From a delta proteobacterium NaphS2 (GTDB lineage: Bacteria; Desulfobacterota; DSM-4660; Desulfatiglandales; Desulfatiglandaceae): 64,000 bases of DNA. Below the pieces are notes generated by a model. That model was not told the origin of the DNA. It saw nothing but the letters and a program-made list of their open reading frames with translations, and did not search any database. Location: NCBI GenBank assembly GCA_000179315.1, contig ADZZ01000613.1:1-64000 (forward strand). Reading direction: 5' to 3'. Positions 21,164 through 32,748 of this stretch are shown here, in pieces (the stretch's first letter is position 1; each line of letters begins with the position of its first letter). A program made the translations under genes and the position numbers.

Positions 21164-21445
21164 ATGTCGGAAAATATTCGTAAACATCTGATTATCGAAG
21201 GGCGGGTTCAAGGCGTGTGGTTTCGGGAATCCACCCGACGGCAGGCGGTTTCCCTGGGGGTTGCCGGCTGGGTGAAGAATCGGCCTGAAGGCACTGTTGA
21301 AGCGATGATGGAAGGCCCTGAAGATGCTGTTTTGCGACTGGTTGCCTGGTGCAGAAGAGGGCCTTCCGCCGCCAGCGTCACCCGGATCCACGAAACAGAA
21401 GAAGCGTGGCGCGGGGAGTTTGCTTCCTTCGACATTGCCTATTAG
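21164..21445 (+). CDS. acyP: Acylphosphatase
   Basis: Small enzyme that hydrolyses carboxyl-phosphate bonds. The 93-residue protein has the two signatures IEGRVQGVWFRESTRR (catalytic Arg) and VAGWVKNRPEGTVEAMMEG (catalytic Asn). The ATG at 21164 sits 1 nt after the ligA stop. Confidence 0.93.
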   Translation: MSENIRKHLIIEGRVQGVWFRESTRRQAVSLGVAGWVKNRPEGTVEAMMEGPEDAVLRLVAWCRRGPSAASVTRIHETEEAWRGEFASFDIAY

Positions 21446-21456
21446 GAGGTTTGAAG

Positions 21457-22383
21457 TTGCCGATGAAGCGTTTTACTGCCATGATAAGTCTTTTTCTGCT
21501 GTCCTTTGTGGCGGCATCGGGATGCAGCGCCACCAAAGATTTGACCAAGAAAGTCCTGCCCACTTCGGTCGCCAAGAAATTCATAACCAATGAAGCCGAT
21601 CTCAAGAAACGCATCATGACCTTCCCCTTCATCGATAAGGCAGACGTCGGGCCTGAATTGACGAAGAAATTGAGCAATGAATTCTACGATCACTTGAGAT
21701 CATCCCCCAACCTGCTCCTCTATAATCCTCCGGACGGTGTTTTTTCAATCCAGGCCATGGAATCCCCCCAGTACGGTGTGGTGACCAGCAACAAGCTTGT
21801 TGACATCGCAGAAGACATGGGCATGAACGCATTGATCATCGGGGTTTTGAATCCGGTGGAAATTGCGGTTCACAAGACCGGAATCTGGCCTTTTGACGAT
21901 TGGAAAAAGTTCTACACGGTTTCCGTCGCGGTCAACGTGATTCATACGGCCAGCAAGACCCTTGTCTACACGGATGTTGCCCTTAAAGAATATCATAAAA
22001 GCCTCGAGGAATCGGATCAACTGGATCAGGAAGCATATATCAAAGAGATTACGCTTGAAGCCCTGCCGGATCTCATCAGCGACCTGGGAACGACCCTGGA
22101 TTTTGTGGTCAGCGATACGCCCTGGACCGGTAGAATCCTTGCGGTGGACGGTGATTCTATCATGATCAATGCGGGCAAGGAGGTGGGCCTGCAAGACAAT
22201 GCTGTCTTTAAAGTCTTTTCCCTGGGAGAATCCATCACCTCAGGCACCGGCAGAACAATTCATCTTCTGGGAGAAACAATCGGGGAAATCAAGGTCACAT
22301 CGGCCATGGAAAAGCATTCTCTGGCTGAACCGCTAACCGGCGGACCGTTCAAAACAAAACAATTCATCCGTTTAGCCGAATAA
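21457..22383 (+). CDS. Lipoprotein of unknown function
   Basis: About 308 residues with a lipoprotein signal ([21 protein letters not shown]; the Cys of ASGC is the lipidation site). The rest is soluble and mixed alpha/beta, including [14 protein letters not shown] and a C-terminal [26 protein letters not shown] segment that resembles the OB-like flagellar-assembly/T-protein lipoprotein folds. It does not match a family I can name. An AGGAGG at 21444-21449 fits a TTG start at 21457 (7 nt) better than the ATG at 21463. It sits between acyP and murA. Confidence 0.8.
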   Translation: MPMKRFTAMISLFLLSFVAASGCSATKDLTKKVLPTSVAKKFITNEADLKKRIMTFPFIDKADVGPELTKKLSNEFYDHLRSSPNLLLYNPPDGVFSIQAMESPQYGVVTSNKLVDIAEDMGMNALIIGVLNPVEIAVHKTGIWPFDDWKKFYTVSVAVNVIHTASKTLVYTDVALKEYHKSLEESDQLDQEAYIKEITLEALPDLISDLGTTLDFVVSDTPWTGRILAVDGDSIMINAGKEVGLQDNAVFKVFSLGESITSGTGRTIHLLGETIGEIKVTSAMEKHSLAEPLTGGPFKTKQFIRLAE

Positions 22384-22391
22384 TCAAGATC

Positions 22392-23657
22392 ATGGATAAA
22401 ATTGTCATAGAAGGCGGGCATGCACTGAACGGGGCCGTTCAAATCAGCGGCGCTAAAAACGCGGCACTGCCGACCATTGCAGCATGTTTGGTGACCGGAG
22501 GGCCCCATCACCTTCGCGGCATACCCCGCCTCAGAGATATCCGCACCATCCGGTCCATTATGGAAAAGCTCGGGGTGCGCTTTGAAGAAAAAGAGGATGT
22601 TCTCGAAGTCAATACCACACAACTGACGGACGACGAAGCCCCTTATGAACTGGTCAAAACCATGCGGGCATCCATTCTTCTGCTCGGTCCGCTGCTGGCC
22701 CGTCTGGGCAGGGCCAGGATATCCCTTCCCGGCGGATGCGCCATCGGAGCGAGACCCGTGAACCTGCACCTGAAGGCGCTGACCGCCATGGGCGCGGACA
22801 TACACCTGGAACACGGTTACATTAATGCACAAGCCCAAAAGCTGAAAGGCGCGGACATCTTTTTTGACATTCCGACGGTCACGGGAACGGAAAACATTAT
22901 GATGGCGGCCGTGACCGCGGAAGGAACCACGACCTTGCGTAACGCGGCCAATGAACCGGAAATCAAAGACCTGGCGGACATGCTTCGTACCATGGGCGCA
23001 AACATCGAAGGCGCCGGCACCGACACCATGGTGATTCACGGGGTGGATCATCTTGAACCCTGCGAACACACCATCATTCCCGACAGAATTGAAGCGGGCA
23101 CCTTTATGATCGCTGCGGCGATAACCCGTGGGAACGTCCTGGTAGAAGGGTGCAGACCCGAGCACCTCACGGCACTAACGGAAAAGCTGAAACAGGCCGG
23201 TGCGGTGATCACGAAAGAGAAGACGGCAATCCGCGTTCAAGGGCCTGACGCCATTGAAAGCGTTGACGTCAAGACCATGCCGTTTCCGGGATTTGCCACG
23301 GATCTCCAGGCCCAGTTCATGGCCCTCATGACCGTTGCCAAAGGATGGAGCATGTTCAGGGAAACGGTTTTCGAAAACCGTTTCATCCATGTCAGTGAGC
23401 TCAGGCGCCTCGGCGCCGATATCGAAATAAACGGAAATCAGGCCCTGGTAAAGGGACGGGAGAAACTGCTTTCTGCACCCGTCATGGCAACGGATCTGAG
23501 GGCCAGTGCTTCCCTCATTCTGGCTGGACTGGTGGCCGAAGGTGGCGCCACCGAAGTACATCGTATCTACCATCTTGACAGGGGATACGAGGCCTTTGAA
23601 GAAAAGTTCAGGGGCCTGGGCGCCAATATTCGACGTGAAAAAGGACCGCCTGTTTAA
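22392..23657 (+). CDS. murA: UDP-N-acetylglucosamine 1-carboxyvinyltransferase MurA
   Basis: First committed step of peptidoglycan synthesis: transfers enolpyruvate from PEP to UDP-GlcNAc. Begins [25 protein letters not shown]; the fosfomycin-target Cys is C116 in [14 protein letters not shown], so the enzyme should be fosfomycin-sensitive in principle. The 421 residues are full length. comEC starts inside its last codons in another frame. Confidence 0.97.
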   Translation: MDKIVIEGGHALNGAVQISGAKNAALPTIAACLVTGGPHHLRGIPRLRDIRTIRSIMEKLGVRFEEKEDVLEVNTTQLTDDEAPYELVKTMRASILLLGPLLARLGRARISLPGGCAIGARPVNLHLKALTAMGADIHLEHGYINAQAQKLKGADIFFDIPTVTGTENIMMAAVTAEGTTTLRNAANEPEIKDLADMLRTMGANIEGAGTDTMVIHGVDHLEPCEHTIIPDRIEAGTFMIAAAITRGNVLVEGCRPEHLTALTEKLKQAGAVITKEKTAIRVQGPDAIESVDVKTMPFPGFATDLQAQFMALMTVAKGWSMFRETVFENRFIHVSELRRLGADIEINGNQALVKGREKLLSAPVMATDLRASASLILAGLVAEGGATEVHRIYHLDRGYEAFEEKFRGLGANIRREKGPPV

Positions 23658-26124
23658 TCGCCCCCTCATACCCTGCATGGTCTCATTCGCAGGGGGCATT
23701 CTTGTGGCACACGCTTTTCTGCCTGTGGACCACGCTCTTGGTTTACTCATACTGATCATCATTTCGCTGTGCCTGCTAATTTCCTTTTTCTGCGGTCCTC
23801 GCCCGAGGGCTTACCTCCTGCTGACGGTATTTTTCCTGGCCGGCGCACTGCTGGCGCCGGCAAGGCAGTTGCCCTCCCGCCTGCAATCACTGGCCATGGC
23901 CCGGCAGAAAGCCACCATCGAAGGGATTGTCCTGGAACCACCCACGCTGCCCGGCCCGGATATGGCCCGCGTGAAACTGCTGGCGCGGGGCCGTGTCTCG
24001 AAAAACACGCTTTTTCCGCTCAACGAAAAGCTGATGTTATCCGTATACCGGAATGCACCGCCACTTTGGCCCGGTGAAAGAATCCGCTTTACCGCACGCC
24101 TGCGTACCTTTAAGAATTTTCGAAATCCCGGACGTTACGACTACGAAAAATCCATGTTATTACAGGGCATCACCATTGCCGCCGGCGTGAGTGACGGGCG
24201 AAGCATTGTTCCAATGGGGAATGGAAACCTCCCTTTTTTCAGAGGATGGATCGGAAAACTTCAGGCACCGGTCAGAACATTTTTTAATAATTCCCTTGAT
24301 CATCAAAATGCCGCTCTATTTCGCGCGCTCATACTGGGAGAACGTCAGGGAATTAACCGGAACTTGAGAGAAACCTTCAACCGATCGGGACTGGGACATG
24401 TGCTGGCCGTCTCCGGGCTTCATATCGGGCTGGTGGCATGGGCCGCTTTCTGGCTTTTTAACTGGGGGCTTTCCCGATCATACCGTCTGCTGCTGCTAAC
24501 GGATGTTCGAAAATGGAGCGCGTTTCTTACGTGCTTTCCCGTTATGGGTTACACCCTTTTGGCAGGATGCCGGGTATCCTCAGAGCGCGCCATGATCATG
24601 GTACTGGCCTATCTTTTTTCCATTGTTCTGGGAAAAGAAAAGGACGTCTGGTCCACATTTTCCCTGGCGGGACTCATCATTTTGTTTCTGGATCCGGGAG
24701 CGCTTTTCACCCCCTCATTTCAACTTTCATTCGTTGCGGTCACAGGCATTTTATGGTTGACACCGCCCATTTTGAAACGGTTGGGCGTGAGAACCCATGA
24801 ACGCTCCGAATACCGTTCCCGGGGCAGGTCGATTTTTAACTATGCCGCAGGTCTGGCAACCGTCAGTTTTTGTGCGCTTTACTTTCTCCTGCCCCTCACT
24901 GTTTACTATTTCCACCGTATTCCCCTGGTCTCCGTGCCGGCCAACCTGTCAACCATTCCCATTCTGGGGTTATGGGTGCTCCCTTTGGGTCTTTTATCCG
25001 TTTTACTGCTGCCGTTTTCACTCCAGGTGGCGTCCTTTTTGTTGCACATGAGTGCCTGGGGTCTCGACATCATGATGGGAGTGGTCGCTTTCTGGGCGAG
25101 CATCCCATGGGCGTCCATCTGGACGGTTACACCCGATTTTTTTGAAACGGGTCTTTTTTATGCACTGACGTTTTTTGTCTTTTTTGCCTTTCAAAAAAAA
25201 TGGGCGCGAATGGGACTTGCGGCGATTATTTTTCTGACGGTCATGGACGTGGCGTTCTGGATTCATCGTGTGCGGTTCAACACCGATCTGGAAGTGGTTT
25301 TTCTGGATGTGGGGAAAGGGAATGCGGCACTGGTTTGTTTGCCGGATGGAAAGACCATGATGATCGACGGCGGAGGATTTTCAAACAATCGTTTTGACGT
25401 GGGCAAAATGGTGCTTGCGCCTTTTTTGTGGCACAAAAAAATCACGACCGTCGACTACCTGGTATTAACCCATCCCCAAGCGGATCACATGAATGGCCTT
25501 CGGTTTATTGCTGAAGCGTTTCATCCGGAAGAATTCTGGTACAACGGCGATCGGGTGGAAACACGGGGCTTTAAGAATCTTATGGCGGCAATTGAAAAAC
25601 AGGACGTGCACCTAAAAGAGCCGGCACAGCTTAAAGGCAAAATCTCCATTAACGGCGCGGATATCGAAATTCTTCACCCTTCTCCGGGAACGAAAATAAA
25701 TGACATGCCCCTCGGAGGAAAAGACCTGAACAACCGTTCAATGGTGGTTAAGATAACGTTTGCCGGCGTATCCATTTTGTTTCCCGGCGATATTGAACAT
25801 GAAGGGGAAAAAAGGCTCTTGCGCCGCGTCGGAACACGTGTCAGAAGCGACATATTGCTATCCCCGCACCATGGCAGCAAGACTTCCAGTTCAGAGGCTT
25901 TCCTGAAGATGGTGGCCCCCAGAGTATGTGTTATTTCATCGGGTGAAGACCGTTTCAACCGGTTCCCGGATCCTTTGGTGTTAAAACGCCTTGCCGAAAT
26001 CAAATGCGAAATCGTCTGTATCTCCCATAGGGGCGCGGTGGCCGTTCGGGTGGAGCCTGACGGGTTCGTGGAAATGCATTCGTTTCTGCAAGAGGATCCC
26101 GGTGCAGCCAAGGTTTTTCATTAA
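23635..26124 (+). CDS. comEC: ComEC/Rec2-type DNA internalisation channel
   Basis: Inner-membrane channel family for single-stranded DNA uptake. Order of domains: N-terminal membrane helices with a DUF4131-like OB region, the Competence domain with many TM segments (starting near [16 protein letters not shown]), and a C-terminal metallo-beta-lactamase domain ([12 protein letters not shown], then [10 protein letters not shown] with the metal-binding HxxxDH, and [16 protein letters not shown]). The likely start is GTG at 23635, overlapping murA by 23 bp and giving 829 residues. No other competence gene is in view; the family is also kept in non-competent bacteria. Confidence 0.92.
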   Translation: MKKDRLFNRPLIPCMVSFAGGILVAHAFLPVDHALGLLILIIISLCLLISFFCGPRPRAYLLLTVFFLAGALLAPARQLPSRLQSLAMARQKATIEGIVLEPPTLPGPDMARVKLLARGRVSKNTLFPLNEKLMLSVYRNAPPLWPGERIRFTARLRTFKNFRNPGRYDYEKSMLLQGITIAAGVSDGRSIVPMGNGNLPFFRGWIGKLQAPVRTFFNNSLDHQNAALFRALILGERQGINRNLRETFNRSGLGHVLAVSGLHIGLVAWAAFWLFNWGLSRSYRLLLLTDVRKWSAFLTCFPVMGYTLLAGCRVSSERAMIMVLAYLFSIVLGKEKDVWSTFSLAGLIILFLDPGALFTPSFQLSFVAVTGILWLTPPILKRLGVRTHERSEYRSRGRSIFNYAAGLATVSFCALYFLLPLTVYYFHRIPLVSVPANLSTIPILGLWVLPLGLLSVLLLPFSLQVASFLLHMSAWGLDIMMGVVAFWASIPWASIWTVTPDFFETGLFYALTFFVFFAFQKKWARMGLAAIIFLTVMDVAFWIHRVRFNTDLEVVFLDVGKGNAALVCLPDGKTMMIDGGGFSNNRFDVGKMVLAPFLWHKKITTVDYLVLTHPQADHMNGLRFIAEAFHPEEFWYNGDRVETRGFKNLMAAIEKQDVHLKEPAQLKGKISINGADIEILHPSPGTKINDMPLGGKDLNNRSMVVKITFAGVSILFPGDIEHEGEKRLLRRVGTRVRSDILLSPHHGSKTSSSEAFLKMVAPRVCVISSGEDRFNRFPDPLVLKRLAEIKCEIVCISHRGAVAVRVEPDGFVEMHSFLQEDPGAAKVFH

Positions 26125-26255
26125 CCGTCCATTGACCGAACCGGAATGCCAACTGAAAGATTGAAAAAAACAGCCGACTTTGAGATAAGCTATATTTTTG
26201 TGTTGCGTATGTTCAGGGTATTTTTTTCAAATTTTCCACGGGATTCAAGAGTCAG

Positions 26256-28175
26256 ATGCACACGGGCCTTTTAAATACATTCATGGCGGTGTTTTCGGCA
26301 ACGTTATGCCTGATGCTGCTGCCTCGGGTTTCTCTTGCCGCCGATCCCCCCATAAAAAAATCGAAAGGTGTGCCCTATGAGGTCGAGATACAAGGTAAAG
26401 ATCTGGACAAAAGTCCCGTTAACAAGATTCTCGAAGAGGTTTCCTTAGCCGTTCAAAAAAAAAACGACCCTCCCAAGAGTCCGGCGCTTCTGAGACGTCG
26501 ATGTGAGGGGGATATTCCGGAAATGCAAAAAGCGCTGCGCTCTTTCGGATATTTTCGAGGAACCGTGACGTTTAACATCATTCCGCCCGAAAGTGGCGAA
26601 GATACCGCTGTGGATCAACAACTTCCCTTTAGCGCCGACAACCCGGAATCCGAAGCATCGGCCGTTCCGCCCCCGACGGCCCATCCTTTAACCGTTCGTT
26701 TTGAAGTGGATTTGGGACCGCGGTTTACCTTTTCCAAAATCCATATCAATCTGGCCCCCGATGCACCGGAGAACGTGCTATCGCCGCCGACACCCGAATC
26801 GGTAAAACTGGCTGAAGGCGAACCTTATAGCGCCAGCCTGGTGGTCCAAGCCGGGGAAAGTATTCTGACCCGCTACAAGCAAAACGGATACCCGTTTCCG
26901 AAAATCAGCCACCGCGACGTCATCGCCGATTTCAAAACGAATCATGTGGAAGTCACGTTTCAGGTGTCGCCTGGGTCCTGCGCCCGTTTCGGACCTACCC
27001 GTATAACGGGCCTTAAACGTCTAGAGGATCAATATGTATATGCGCTGATCCCCTGGAAAGAAGGCGAACCCTATGACATCCGCCTGATTAAATCAGCGCG
27101 TCAGACACTTTTCGACACCAATCTCTTCGGCGTTGTTTCTTTCAAGAATAAAGGAAAAGTGGATGCCGAAGGAACGCTCCCCATGACCGTTGAATTGAGC
27201 GAACGAGCCCCTCGAACGGTACGTCTGGGGCTGGAGTACACCACTGATTACGGTCCCGGGTTCAACGGCAGCTGGACCCACAGAGACTTTTTCGGAATGG
27301 CTGAAAAATTGACGGTCAGCGCCAAACTGAACAAGGAAACAAGGACAGGGGCCCTGCGTTTTTCCAAACCCATGTTTTTGAATCGGGACAACACGTTCAT
27401 CGCCGGGATTCAGTTCAGCAATGACACCACCCCCGGCTATGATGCCAACTCGGTGGATACGACGGTCATGCTGCAACAGCAGTTCACCAAGACCTTCAGT
27501 GCCGGCGGGGGCTTGGGCTTTCACCTGGCCCGGGTCAAGGAAAATGCCTTTGATACGCGTAACACATACCAGCTGTTCTATGTGCCTTTGAGCGCCGGTC
27601 TGGATACGCGGAAAAATATCCTTAATCCGGTCCAGGGGTATCATTTATCTCTGACCATGGCCCCCTATCTGGATATCCCCCAGAGTGATATCCGCTTTTT
27701 CCGCTATATCCTGGGAGGCAGCACCTATTACAATTTCAATCGCCGCGACTGGGTGGTTTTGGCGGTTCGTGCCACATTCGGACAGATTTACGGCATCGAT
27801 CACGACGACATGCCGGCCGACCTTCGCTTCTATCCGGGGGGCGGCGGCTCCGTACGGGGGTACGGGTATCAGCTGGCCGGACCGCTGCAGGGAGATACCC
27901 CTCTCGGCGGACTCTCGATGCTCACGGGATCCCTGGAGTTACGCTTCAAAATTACCGAATCCTTCGGACTGGTTCCCTTTCTGGACGCCGGAACCGCATA
28001 CCTGGACACGGTTCCTGATTTCAGTGATCAGGAAATGCTCTACGGGGCGGGTCTCGGCCTGAGGTATTACACCACCATCGGACCCATTCGGCTGGATGTG
28101 GCGGTTCCCCTCAGAAAACGGGAAGGCGTTGACAGCAATTACCAGTTTTATGTGAGTATCGGGCAATCGTTTTAA
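26256..28175 (+). CDS. tamA: Outer-membrane assembly protein TamA-like (Omp85/BamA family)
   Basis: Signal peptide of about 28 residues ending VSLA, then POTRA-like domains (for example ITGLKRLEDQYVYALIPWKEGEPYD) and a C-terminal 16-strand barrel. The barrel shows the Omp85 lid-lock motif VRGYGYQ within GGGGSVRGYG and ends in a Phe (IGQSF), the usual outer-membrane signature. 639 residues. tamB follows 14 bp later, so the two should form the TAM complex that helps insert outer-membrane proteins and move phospholipids. Confidence 0.93.
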   Translation: MHTGLLNTFMAVFSATLCLMLLPRVSLAADPPIKKSKGVPYEVEIQGKDLDKSPVNKILEEVSLAVQKKNDPPKSPALLRRRCEGDIPEMQKALRSFGYFRGTVTFNIIPPESGEDTAVDQQLPFSADNPESEASAVPPPTAHPLTVRFEVDLGPRFTFSKIHINLAPDAPENVLSPPTPESVKLAEGEPYSASLVVQAGESILTRYKQNGYPFPKISHRDVIADFKTNHVEVTFQVSPGSCARFGPTRITGLKRLEDQYVYALIPWKEGEPYDIRLIKSARQTLFDTNLFGVVSFKNKGKVDAEGTLPMTVELSERAPRTVRLGLEYTTDYGPGFNGSWTHRDFFGMAEKLTVSAKLNKETRTGALRFSKPMFLNRDNTFIAGIQFSNDTTPGYDANSVDTTVMLQQQFTKTFSAGGGLGFHLARVKENAFDTRNTYQLFYVPLSAGLDTRKNILNPVQGYHLSLTMAPYLDIPQSDIRFFRYILGGSTYYNFNRRDWVVLAVRATFGQIYGIDHDDMPADLRFYPGGGGSVRGYGYQLAGPLQGDTPLGGLSMLTGSLELRFKITESFGLVPFLDAGTAYLDTVPDFSDQEMLYGAGLGLRYYTTIGPIRLDVAVPLRKREGVDSNYQFYVSIGQSF

Positions 28176-28184
28176 GAGACGGAA

Positions 28185-28268
28185 GACGGATGACAGAGGA
28201 CAGAGGACAGAAGTCGGAAAAAGGCGTTCGGAAATCCGCCAGTCGCGGTCAGCGATCCGTCATCCGTC
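28185..28268. repeat. Inverted/tandem repeat tract at the 5' end of tamB
   Basis: GACGGATGAC (28185-28194) is inverted at 28259-28268 (GTCATCCGTC), with short tandem GAGGACA units between. The tract contains the tamB start codon and could fold over it. Confidence 0.6.
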
Positions 28269-31200
28269 GTCTGGTTAAATGGGGCTTGCTGACCATCGGT
28301 GGTTTTCTTCTGCTGGTAATTCTCTTGTGGAGCCTGCTTCAAACGCCCTGGGCCAAAAATCGGCTGGCTGGACTGATAGCCGACATCACTTCCAAAACGG
28401 AAGACTATCAGGTCCGGCTACAAGGGCTCGACGGGTTGCTCCCTTTTTCTATCACTTTGAAAGAAGCAGCAATTTCCGATAAAAAAGGCCCGTGGCTCAA
28501 AACAAACGATTTCGATTTTGCCATGAAGCCCCGGGACCTCTTACGGGGCCGAATCAATGTCAAATGGCTTAAGATGAAACATCTGACCATTTCCCGTCTG
28601 CCCGAATCACAAGCATCCGCTCCTCAAAAAGAATCATCACCCCCGGAAAGCACCTTTCCTTCACTGCCGCCCATACTGATTCAGGAAGTCGGGCTGGAGC
28701 GTATTGACATAGGAGAAGCACTGACAGGCCGGCCCATGCGGTTCAGCCTGAACTCACGAGCGGAAACCGCCGACGGCAACATTCAAGTAAACGCCATCCT
28801 GAAGGATTTAAACGGTGCGGATAACGCCTTCACCCTGAAAGCCGATTATGATTTGAAAACGGCATACCTGACGGCGGAGACCGCCTACCATGAAGCCCCG
28901 GGAGGGCTGATCACAGGCTTCTCGGGTCTGAAAGACCTTGAAGGAATAGAACTTTCCGCAACTGCAAAGGGGCCTGTTTCAAACATCAAGGGTCAGTTGC
29001 ATCTCCGTGTGGGCGGATATGGAAATACCGCGCTGCAATACGACATCAGTAAACAAAAGGCCGCCACCCTGAAACTGAATGGACAGATCACGGCCGATGC
29101 TCGGATCGTGCCTTCCCAACTGGCACAAATGATGTCCTCCGGACAGGTCGATTTAGCGTTGAATGCTTCGCTTTCCTCTGAAAAGGAGGTCCGGCTCGAC
29201 ACATTAAAGATCAAAAACGGGGATATGATCATCGCTTTAAAAGGGATCGCCGATCTGGCAAAGGAAACAATGGACGTACAGGCCCGGATTGAGGGCGTCG
29301 ACCCCAGACCGCTTTTGAAGGGAACCGGGATTTCCCTGGAAGCGCCTGCGCCCATACGGATTTCCGCCGCCGGACCTTTCATGGAACCGAATGTCAACAT
29401 CTCAACGTCGCTGGCCGGTTTGAAAGCTCAGGAGGCGGATTTAAGCGGGATTACCTTGAAAATCCGGGCATTTTTTATGAAAGGGTTTACCGGGTTAAAA
29501 AGTGCTTCCGTGGCAGTGAACGCGCAGGAATTGCGGGTTCAGCAGGCGCCAAAGCTCAAAGGGCCGCTCAAAATCCATATGGATGCGCAAAGCCCCGATT
29601 TTTCCACCTGGCAGGTTAAGAATCTGTCCATCACATTACCGGGAGTCGATGTCCATGTTAAAGACGCTTTGATGGCGCTTGCAGAGGGACGCCTTTCAGG
29701 CGACCTGAAGGTTCATGCGGCGCACATTGCCGCCTTGATGCCGCCTGATACGCCCCATGTGGATGGCGTTCTTGATATGGATGCAAAAGTCAAAGGGAGC
29801 GGTCCCGCTGATCTGAACGCCCGACTGAACCTGGCGTTATCAGAGCTTACCGGGCTTCCTCCGGAAGCTGCCGATCTGGCGGGGGAAAAAGTAATCCTTG
29901 CCGCACGTGCGGAACTGCAGGGAAACAGGCTCGAACTGGAATCCGTTGATCTATCAGGGTCCCGGGCACATCTGGCTTCCAGCGGCTGGTTGGACATGAA
30001 GGATGGTACATTCGACGTGGACTATCAAATGAATCTCGACAATTCCCGCAACGGACCATCAAAAGCAAAGGACCTGCCCCTTTTGGACATGGAAAGCAAA
30101 GGCAAAATCGCCGGGGCCTTTGATAATTTTTCCGCTCAGGTGGCCCTCGTCTCCCGGAAGCTTCACATCAATGACCTTGAAATCAAAGACATGAATGCCC
30201 GGCTGAAAGCGAGCGGCCTGCCCCGGAAACCCTCCGGAGACATCCATCTAAAAGCTTCAGCCATGGATCAACCCCTCAGTGTGAAAAGCGATTTTTCATG
30301 GAGCGGAAAAATCCTGTCCGTCAAAGATGCACGGGTTCACGTGCCGGGCATTGATCTGGATGCATCCCTTGAATTCAGTCCGGAAACGGAAAATCCTTCC
30401 GGACGGGTCAAAGGCCGGGTCACATCCCTCGCATTGGTTCAGGCGCTCACCGGTGTGGCCGCCAAAGGGCAAGGCACATTTCAAATTGAAGCGGATAAAG
30501 CCGCCACCCCAGGGAGCAACACATCCGTTAAACTGGATGCGGACTTCAACGATCTGAAATACCAGGATTACGGGGCAGCCACTTTGAAAATGATGGCTCA
30601 GGTGGATGATATCAGGAAAATGCAGGGTCGAATGATCTTGAAAGCAACGGATATCCCTTTGGGGAAGTCGCAGCTGGAAACCTTTGATCTGGATGCGAAA
30701 GGGTCCTTGTCGGATGCAGAGATCACCCTCGGAACCAAAGGCACCAGCCACACACAGGCCGAAAACACGTCCGAGGCGCCCCTTTTTCTCTCCACAAAAG
30801 TAAGGGTGGGCAAAACAAACCTTTGGCGGGTTCATCTCGATTCTCTGAAGGGGGGGTACGAAAACCTGCGCGTCAACCTTCAAAAACCCGCCACCCTGAC
30901 CTATGACGACAGCGGACGGATTTCAATGGATAACCTCCAATTGAAAACGGACAAGGGGCTGATTCAGGCCACCGCCAAAATGGATCAGGAAAATTTAACG
31001 GCCAAGATCAGCATTGCCGATCTGCCCCTGTCACTGCTGGAACCCTTCGTGGGTCAGGACCTGGAAGGCAAAGTAGCGCTCAACCTAGACCTTTCAGGGC
31101 CTCTTACGGATCCCGGAATGCGTGTGGGGATACACGTAAAGGAATACAAGATCATGGGTCAGAATATGAAAGAACCCATTTTGTTGAATGCAAAACTCAA

Positions 31201-32644
31201 TTCCAGACGGGATGGGGATCGGTTGCTGGCGGACCTGGAGCTCTCAGGCCTGGGTAACACCCCCTTTAAGGCCAATGGGAGCATACCCGCCCACATATCG
31301 CTCAAGCCTTTTGCTTTTGATATGAACAAAAGCGGCAACGTTGAGGGAAAACTTCTGGGAAAATTTGATCTGGCTTTTCTTCAGACGCTCCCGACCATGA
31401 GCGATCAGAACCTTCAGGGCAAAATGGACATTGACATGGGAATCGGCGGGTCACTTGAAAGATGGGCGCTGCAAGGCGGTGTAACCATCAGCAAGGGACG
31501 TTACGAAAATGTGGAGCAGGGCGTGTTGTTGGATCATATCGAGGGGCGCCTGGATGCCGAAGGCAGAGTCCTGAAGCTGACCCGCCTGTCCGCCACGGAT
31601 GGAGAAACCGGGACAATTTCCCTTAATGGCCAAGCCCATGTGGATCCGCCTTTTCAAACGAACATCGCCTTGGCCATGAAAAACGCCACCCTTTTGAGAC
31701 AGGAAACCCTTTCCGTTACGGCCGGTGGAAATCTGGATGTGAAAGGAAACAAAGACCGCATGGATCTGACCGGCCAAATCGATCTGGAACACACGGAAAT
31801 TGCCGTTCCCAAAAGCTTCCCGCCCGATGTGCCGGTAATCCCCGTTACAACCATCAATGATCCGGCATCCGAAACACCGAGGAAATCAGAAGCCACAACA
31901 AGCACACCGATACAGATGGATCTAACGGTCAATATTCCCGACCGGTTTTTTGTCCGCGGGCGTGGGCTGGATGTGGAGTTCAAGGGACAACTGAGGGTAA
32001 AAGGCCCCGCTGACAACCCGGTCATCCGTGGAACGTTAAACGTGGTCAAAGGAACCTTCCTCTTCCTTTCACGGACCTTTAAAGTCACCAGCGGACAAAT
32101 CGCTTTTGATGGCGCCACGCCTCCGGTCCCTTTCCTGAATATCAATACGGAAGTGGATGCCGGAGAAATCACCGCTAAAGTGGCTGTTACGGGACCCGCC
32201 GATGCTTTCAAACTGAAGCTCTCTTCACAACCGACCCTGCCCCAGGATGAAATCATGGCGCAAATCCTTTTCGGGCAATCGGTGGCAAAGCTGAACACCT
32301 TTCAGGCGCTTCAGCTGGCCTACTCGGTCAATGAACTGGCCGGAGGATATGGTCCCGATGTGGTCGGCAAAACACGAAGTTTTCTGAGGCTGGACCGCGT
32401 CGGTTTCAGCGGCGGCGACAGCGGAAACAGCAATTCCGATGGCAGTGACGACGTCAACGGACCCAGCGTCACACTGGGGAAATATGTTACCGATCGGGTT
32501 TATGTTGGCGTTGAACAGGACTTGACTGACGCAAAACAGGATGTCATTGTGGAGGTGGACGTCACCCCCAATTTCACCGTCGAAAGCAAAGCAGGTTCCC
32601 GATCCGGTGCCGGCATTGGATTTAACTGGAATTATGATTATTGA
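28190..32644 (+). CDS. tamB: Translocation and assembly module protein TamB
   Basis: A 1484-residue AsmA/TamB-type protein anchored by one N-terminal membrane helix (about residues 33-52, LLTIGGFLLLVILLWSLL) and extended as repeated beta-strands forming a hydrophobic groove across the periplasm. The C-terminal DUF490 domain is clear (RGTLNVVKGTFLFLSRTFKV, ...GQSVAKLNTFQALQLA) and the protein ends NWNYDY. It partners with the upstream tamA. The first 25 residues are encoded by an odd purine-rich repeat tract, so the start at 28190 is the least certain part. Confidence 0.93.
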   Translation: MTEDRGQKSEKGVRKSASRGQRSVIRRLVKWGLLTIGGFLLLVILLWSLLQTPWAKNRLAGLIADITSKTEDYQVRLQGLDGLLPFSITLKEAAISDKKGPWLKTNDFDFAMKPRDLLRGRINVKWLKMKHLTISRLPESQASAPQKESSPPESTFPSLPPILIQEVGLERIDIGEALTGRPMRFSLNSRAETADGNIQVNAILKDLNGADNAFTLKADYDLKTAYLTAETAYHEAPGGLITGFSGLKDLEGIELSATAKGPVSNIKGQLHLRVGGYGNTALQYDISKQKAATLKLNGQITADARIVPSQLAQMMSSGQVDLALNASLSSEKEVRLDTLKIKNGDMIIALKGIADLAKETMDVQARIEGVDPRPLLKGTGISLEAPAPIRISAAGPFMEPNVNISTSLAGLKAQEADLSGITLKIRAFFMKGFTGLKSASVAVNAQELRVQQAPKLKGPLKIHMDAQSPDFSTWQVKNLSITLPGVDVHVKDALMALAEGRLSGDLKVHAAHIAALMPPDTPHVDGVLDMDAKVKGSGPADLNARLNLALSELTGLPPEAADLAGEKVILAARAELQGNRLELESVDLSGSRAHLASSGWLDMKDGTFDVDYQMNLDNSRNGPSKAKDLPLLDMESKGKIAGAFDNFSAQVALVSRKLHINDLEIKDMNARLKASGLPRKPSGDIHLKASAMDQPLSVKSDFSWSGKILSVKDARVHVPGIDLDASLEFSPETENPSGRVKGRVTSLALVQALTGVAAKGQGTFQIEADKAATPGSNTSVKLDADFNDLKYQDYGAATLKMMAQVDDIRKMQGRMILKATDIPLGKSQLETFDLDAKGSLSDAEITLGTKGTSHTQAENTSEAPLFLSTKVRVGKTNLWRVHLDSLKGGYENLRVNLQKPATLTYDDSGRISMDNLQLKTDKGLIQATAKMDQENLTAKISIADLPLSLLEPFVGQDLEGKVALNLDLSGPLTDPGMRVGIHVKEYKIMGQNMKEPILLNAKLNSRRDGDRLLADLELSGLGNTPFKANGSIPAHISLKPFAFDMNKSGNVEGKLLGKFDLAFLQTLPTMSDQNLQGKMDIDMGIGGSLERWALQGGVTISKGRYENVEQGVLLDHIEGRLDAEGRVLKLTRLSATDGETGTISLNGQAHVDPPFQTNIALAMKNATLLRQETLSVTAGGNLDVKGNKDRMDLTGQIDLEHTEIAVPKSFPPDVPVIPVTTINDPASETPRKSEATTSTPIQMDLTVNIPDRFFVRGRGLDVEFKGQLRVKGPADNPVIRGTLNVVKGTFLFLSRTFKVTSGQIAFDGATPPVPFLNINTEVDAGEITAKVAVTGPADAFKLKLSSQPTLPQDEIMAQILFGQSVAKLNTFQALQLAYSVNELAGGYGPDVVGKTRSFLRLDRVGFSGGDSGNSNSDGSDDVNGPSVTLGKYVTDRVYVGVEQDLTDAKQDVIVEVDVTPNFTVESKAGSRSGAGIGFNWNYDY

Positions 32645-32672
32645 CCGGCAAAAAATCCAAAGTCCCTTAAAT

Positions 32673-32699
32673 AAGCAGTTCGTCGGTGTTGAACTGCTT
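32673..32699 (+). terminator. Hairpin after tamB
   Basis: AAGCAGTTC and GAACTGCTT form a 9-bp stem with a 9-nt loop 29 bp after the tamB stop. No clean T-run follows, so it may be a weak terminator or a processing hairpin. Confidence 0.45.
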
Positions 32700-32748
32700 G
32701 CATTATTTGGAAATCCGTGGTTCCATAAACCCCATGGAGGGGATTGCT

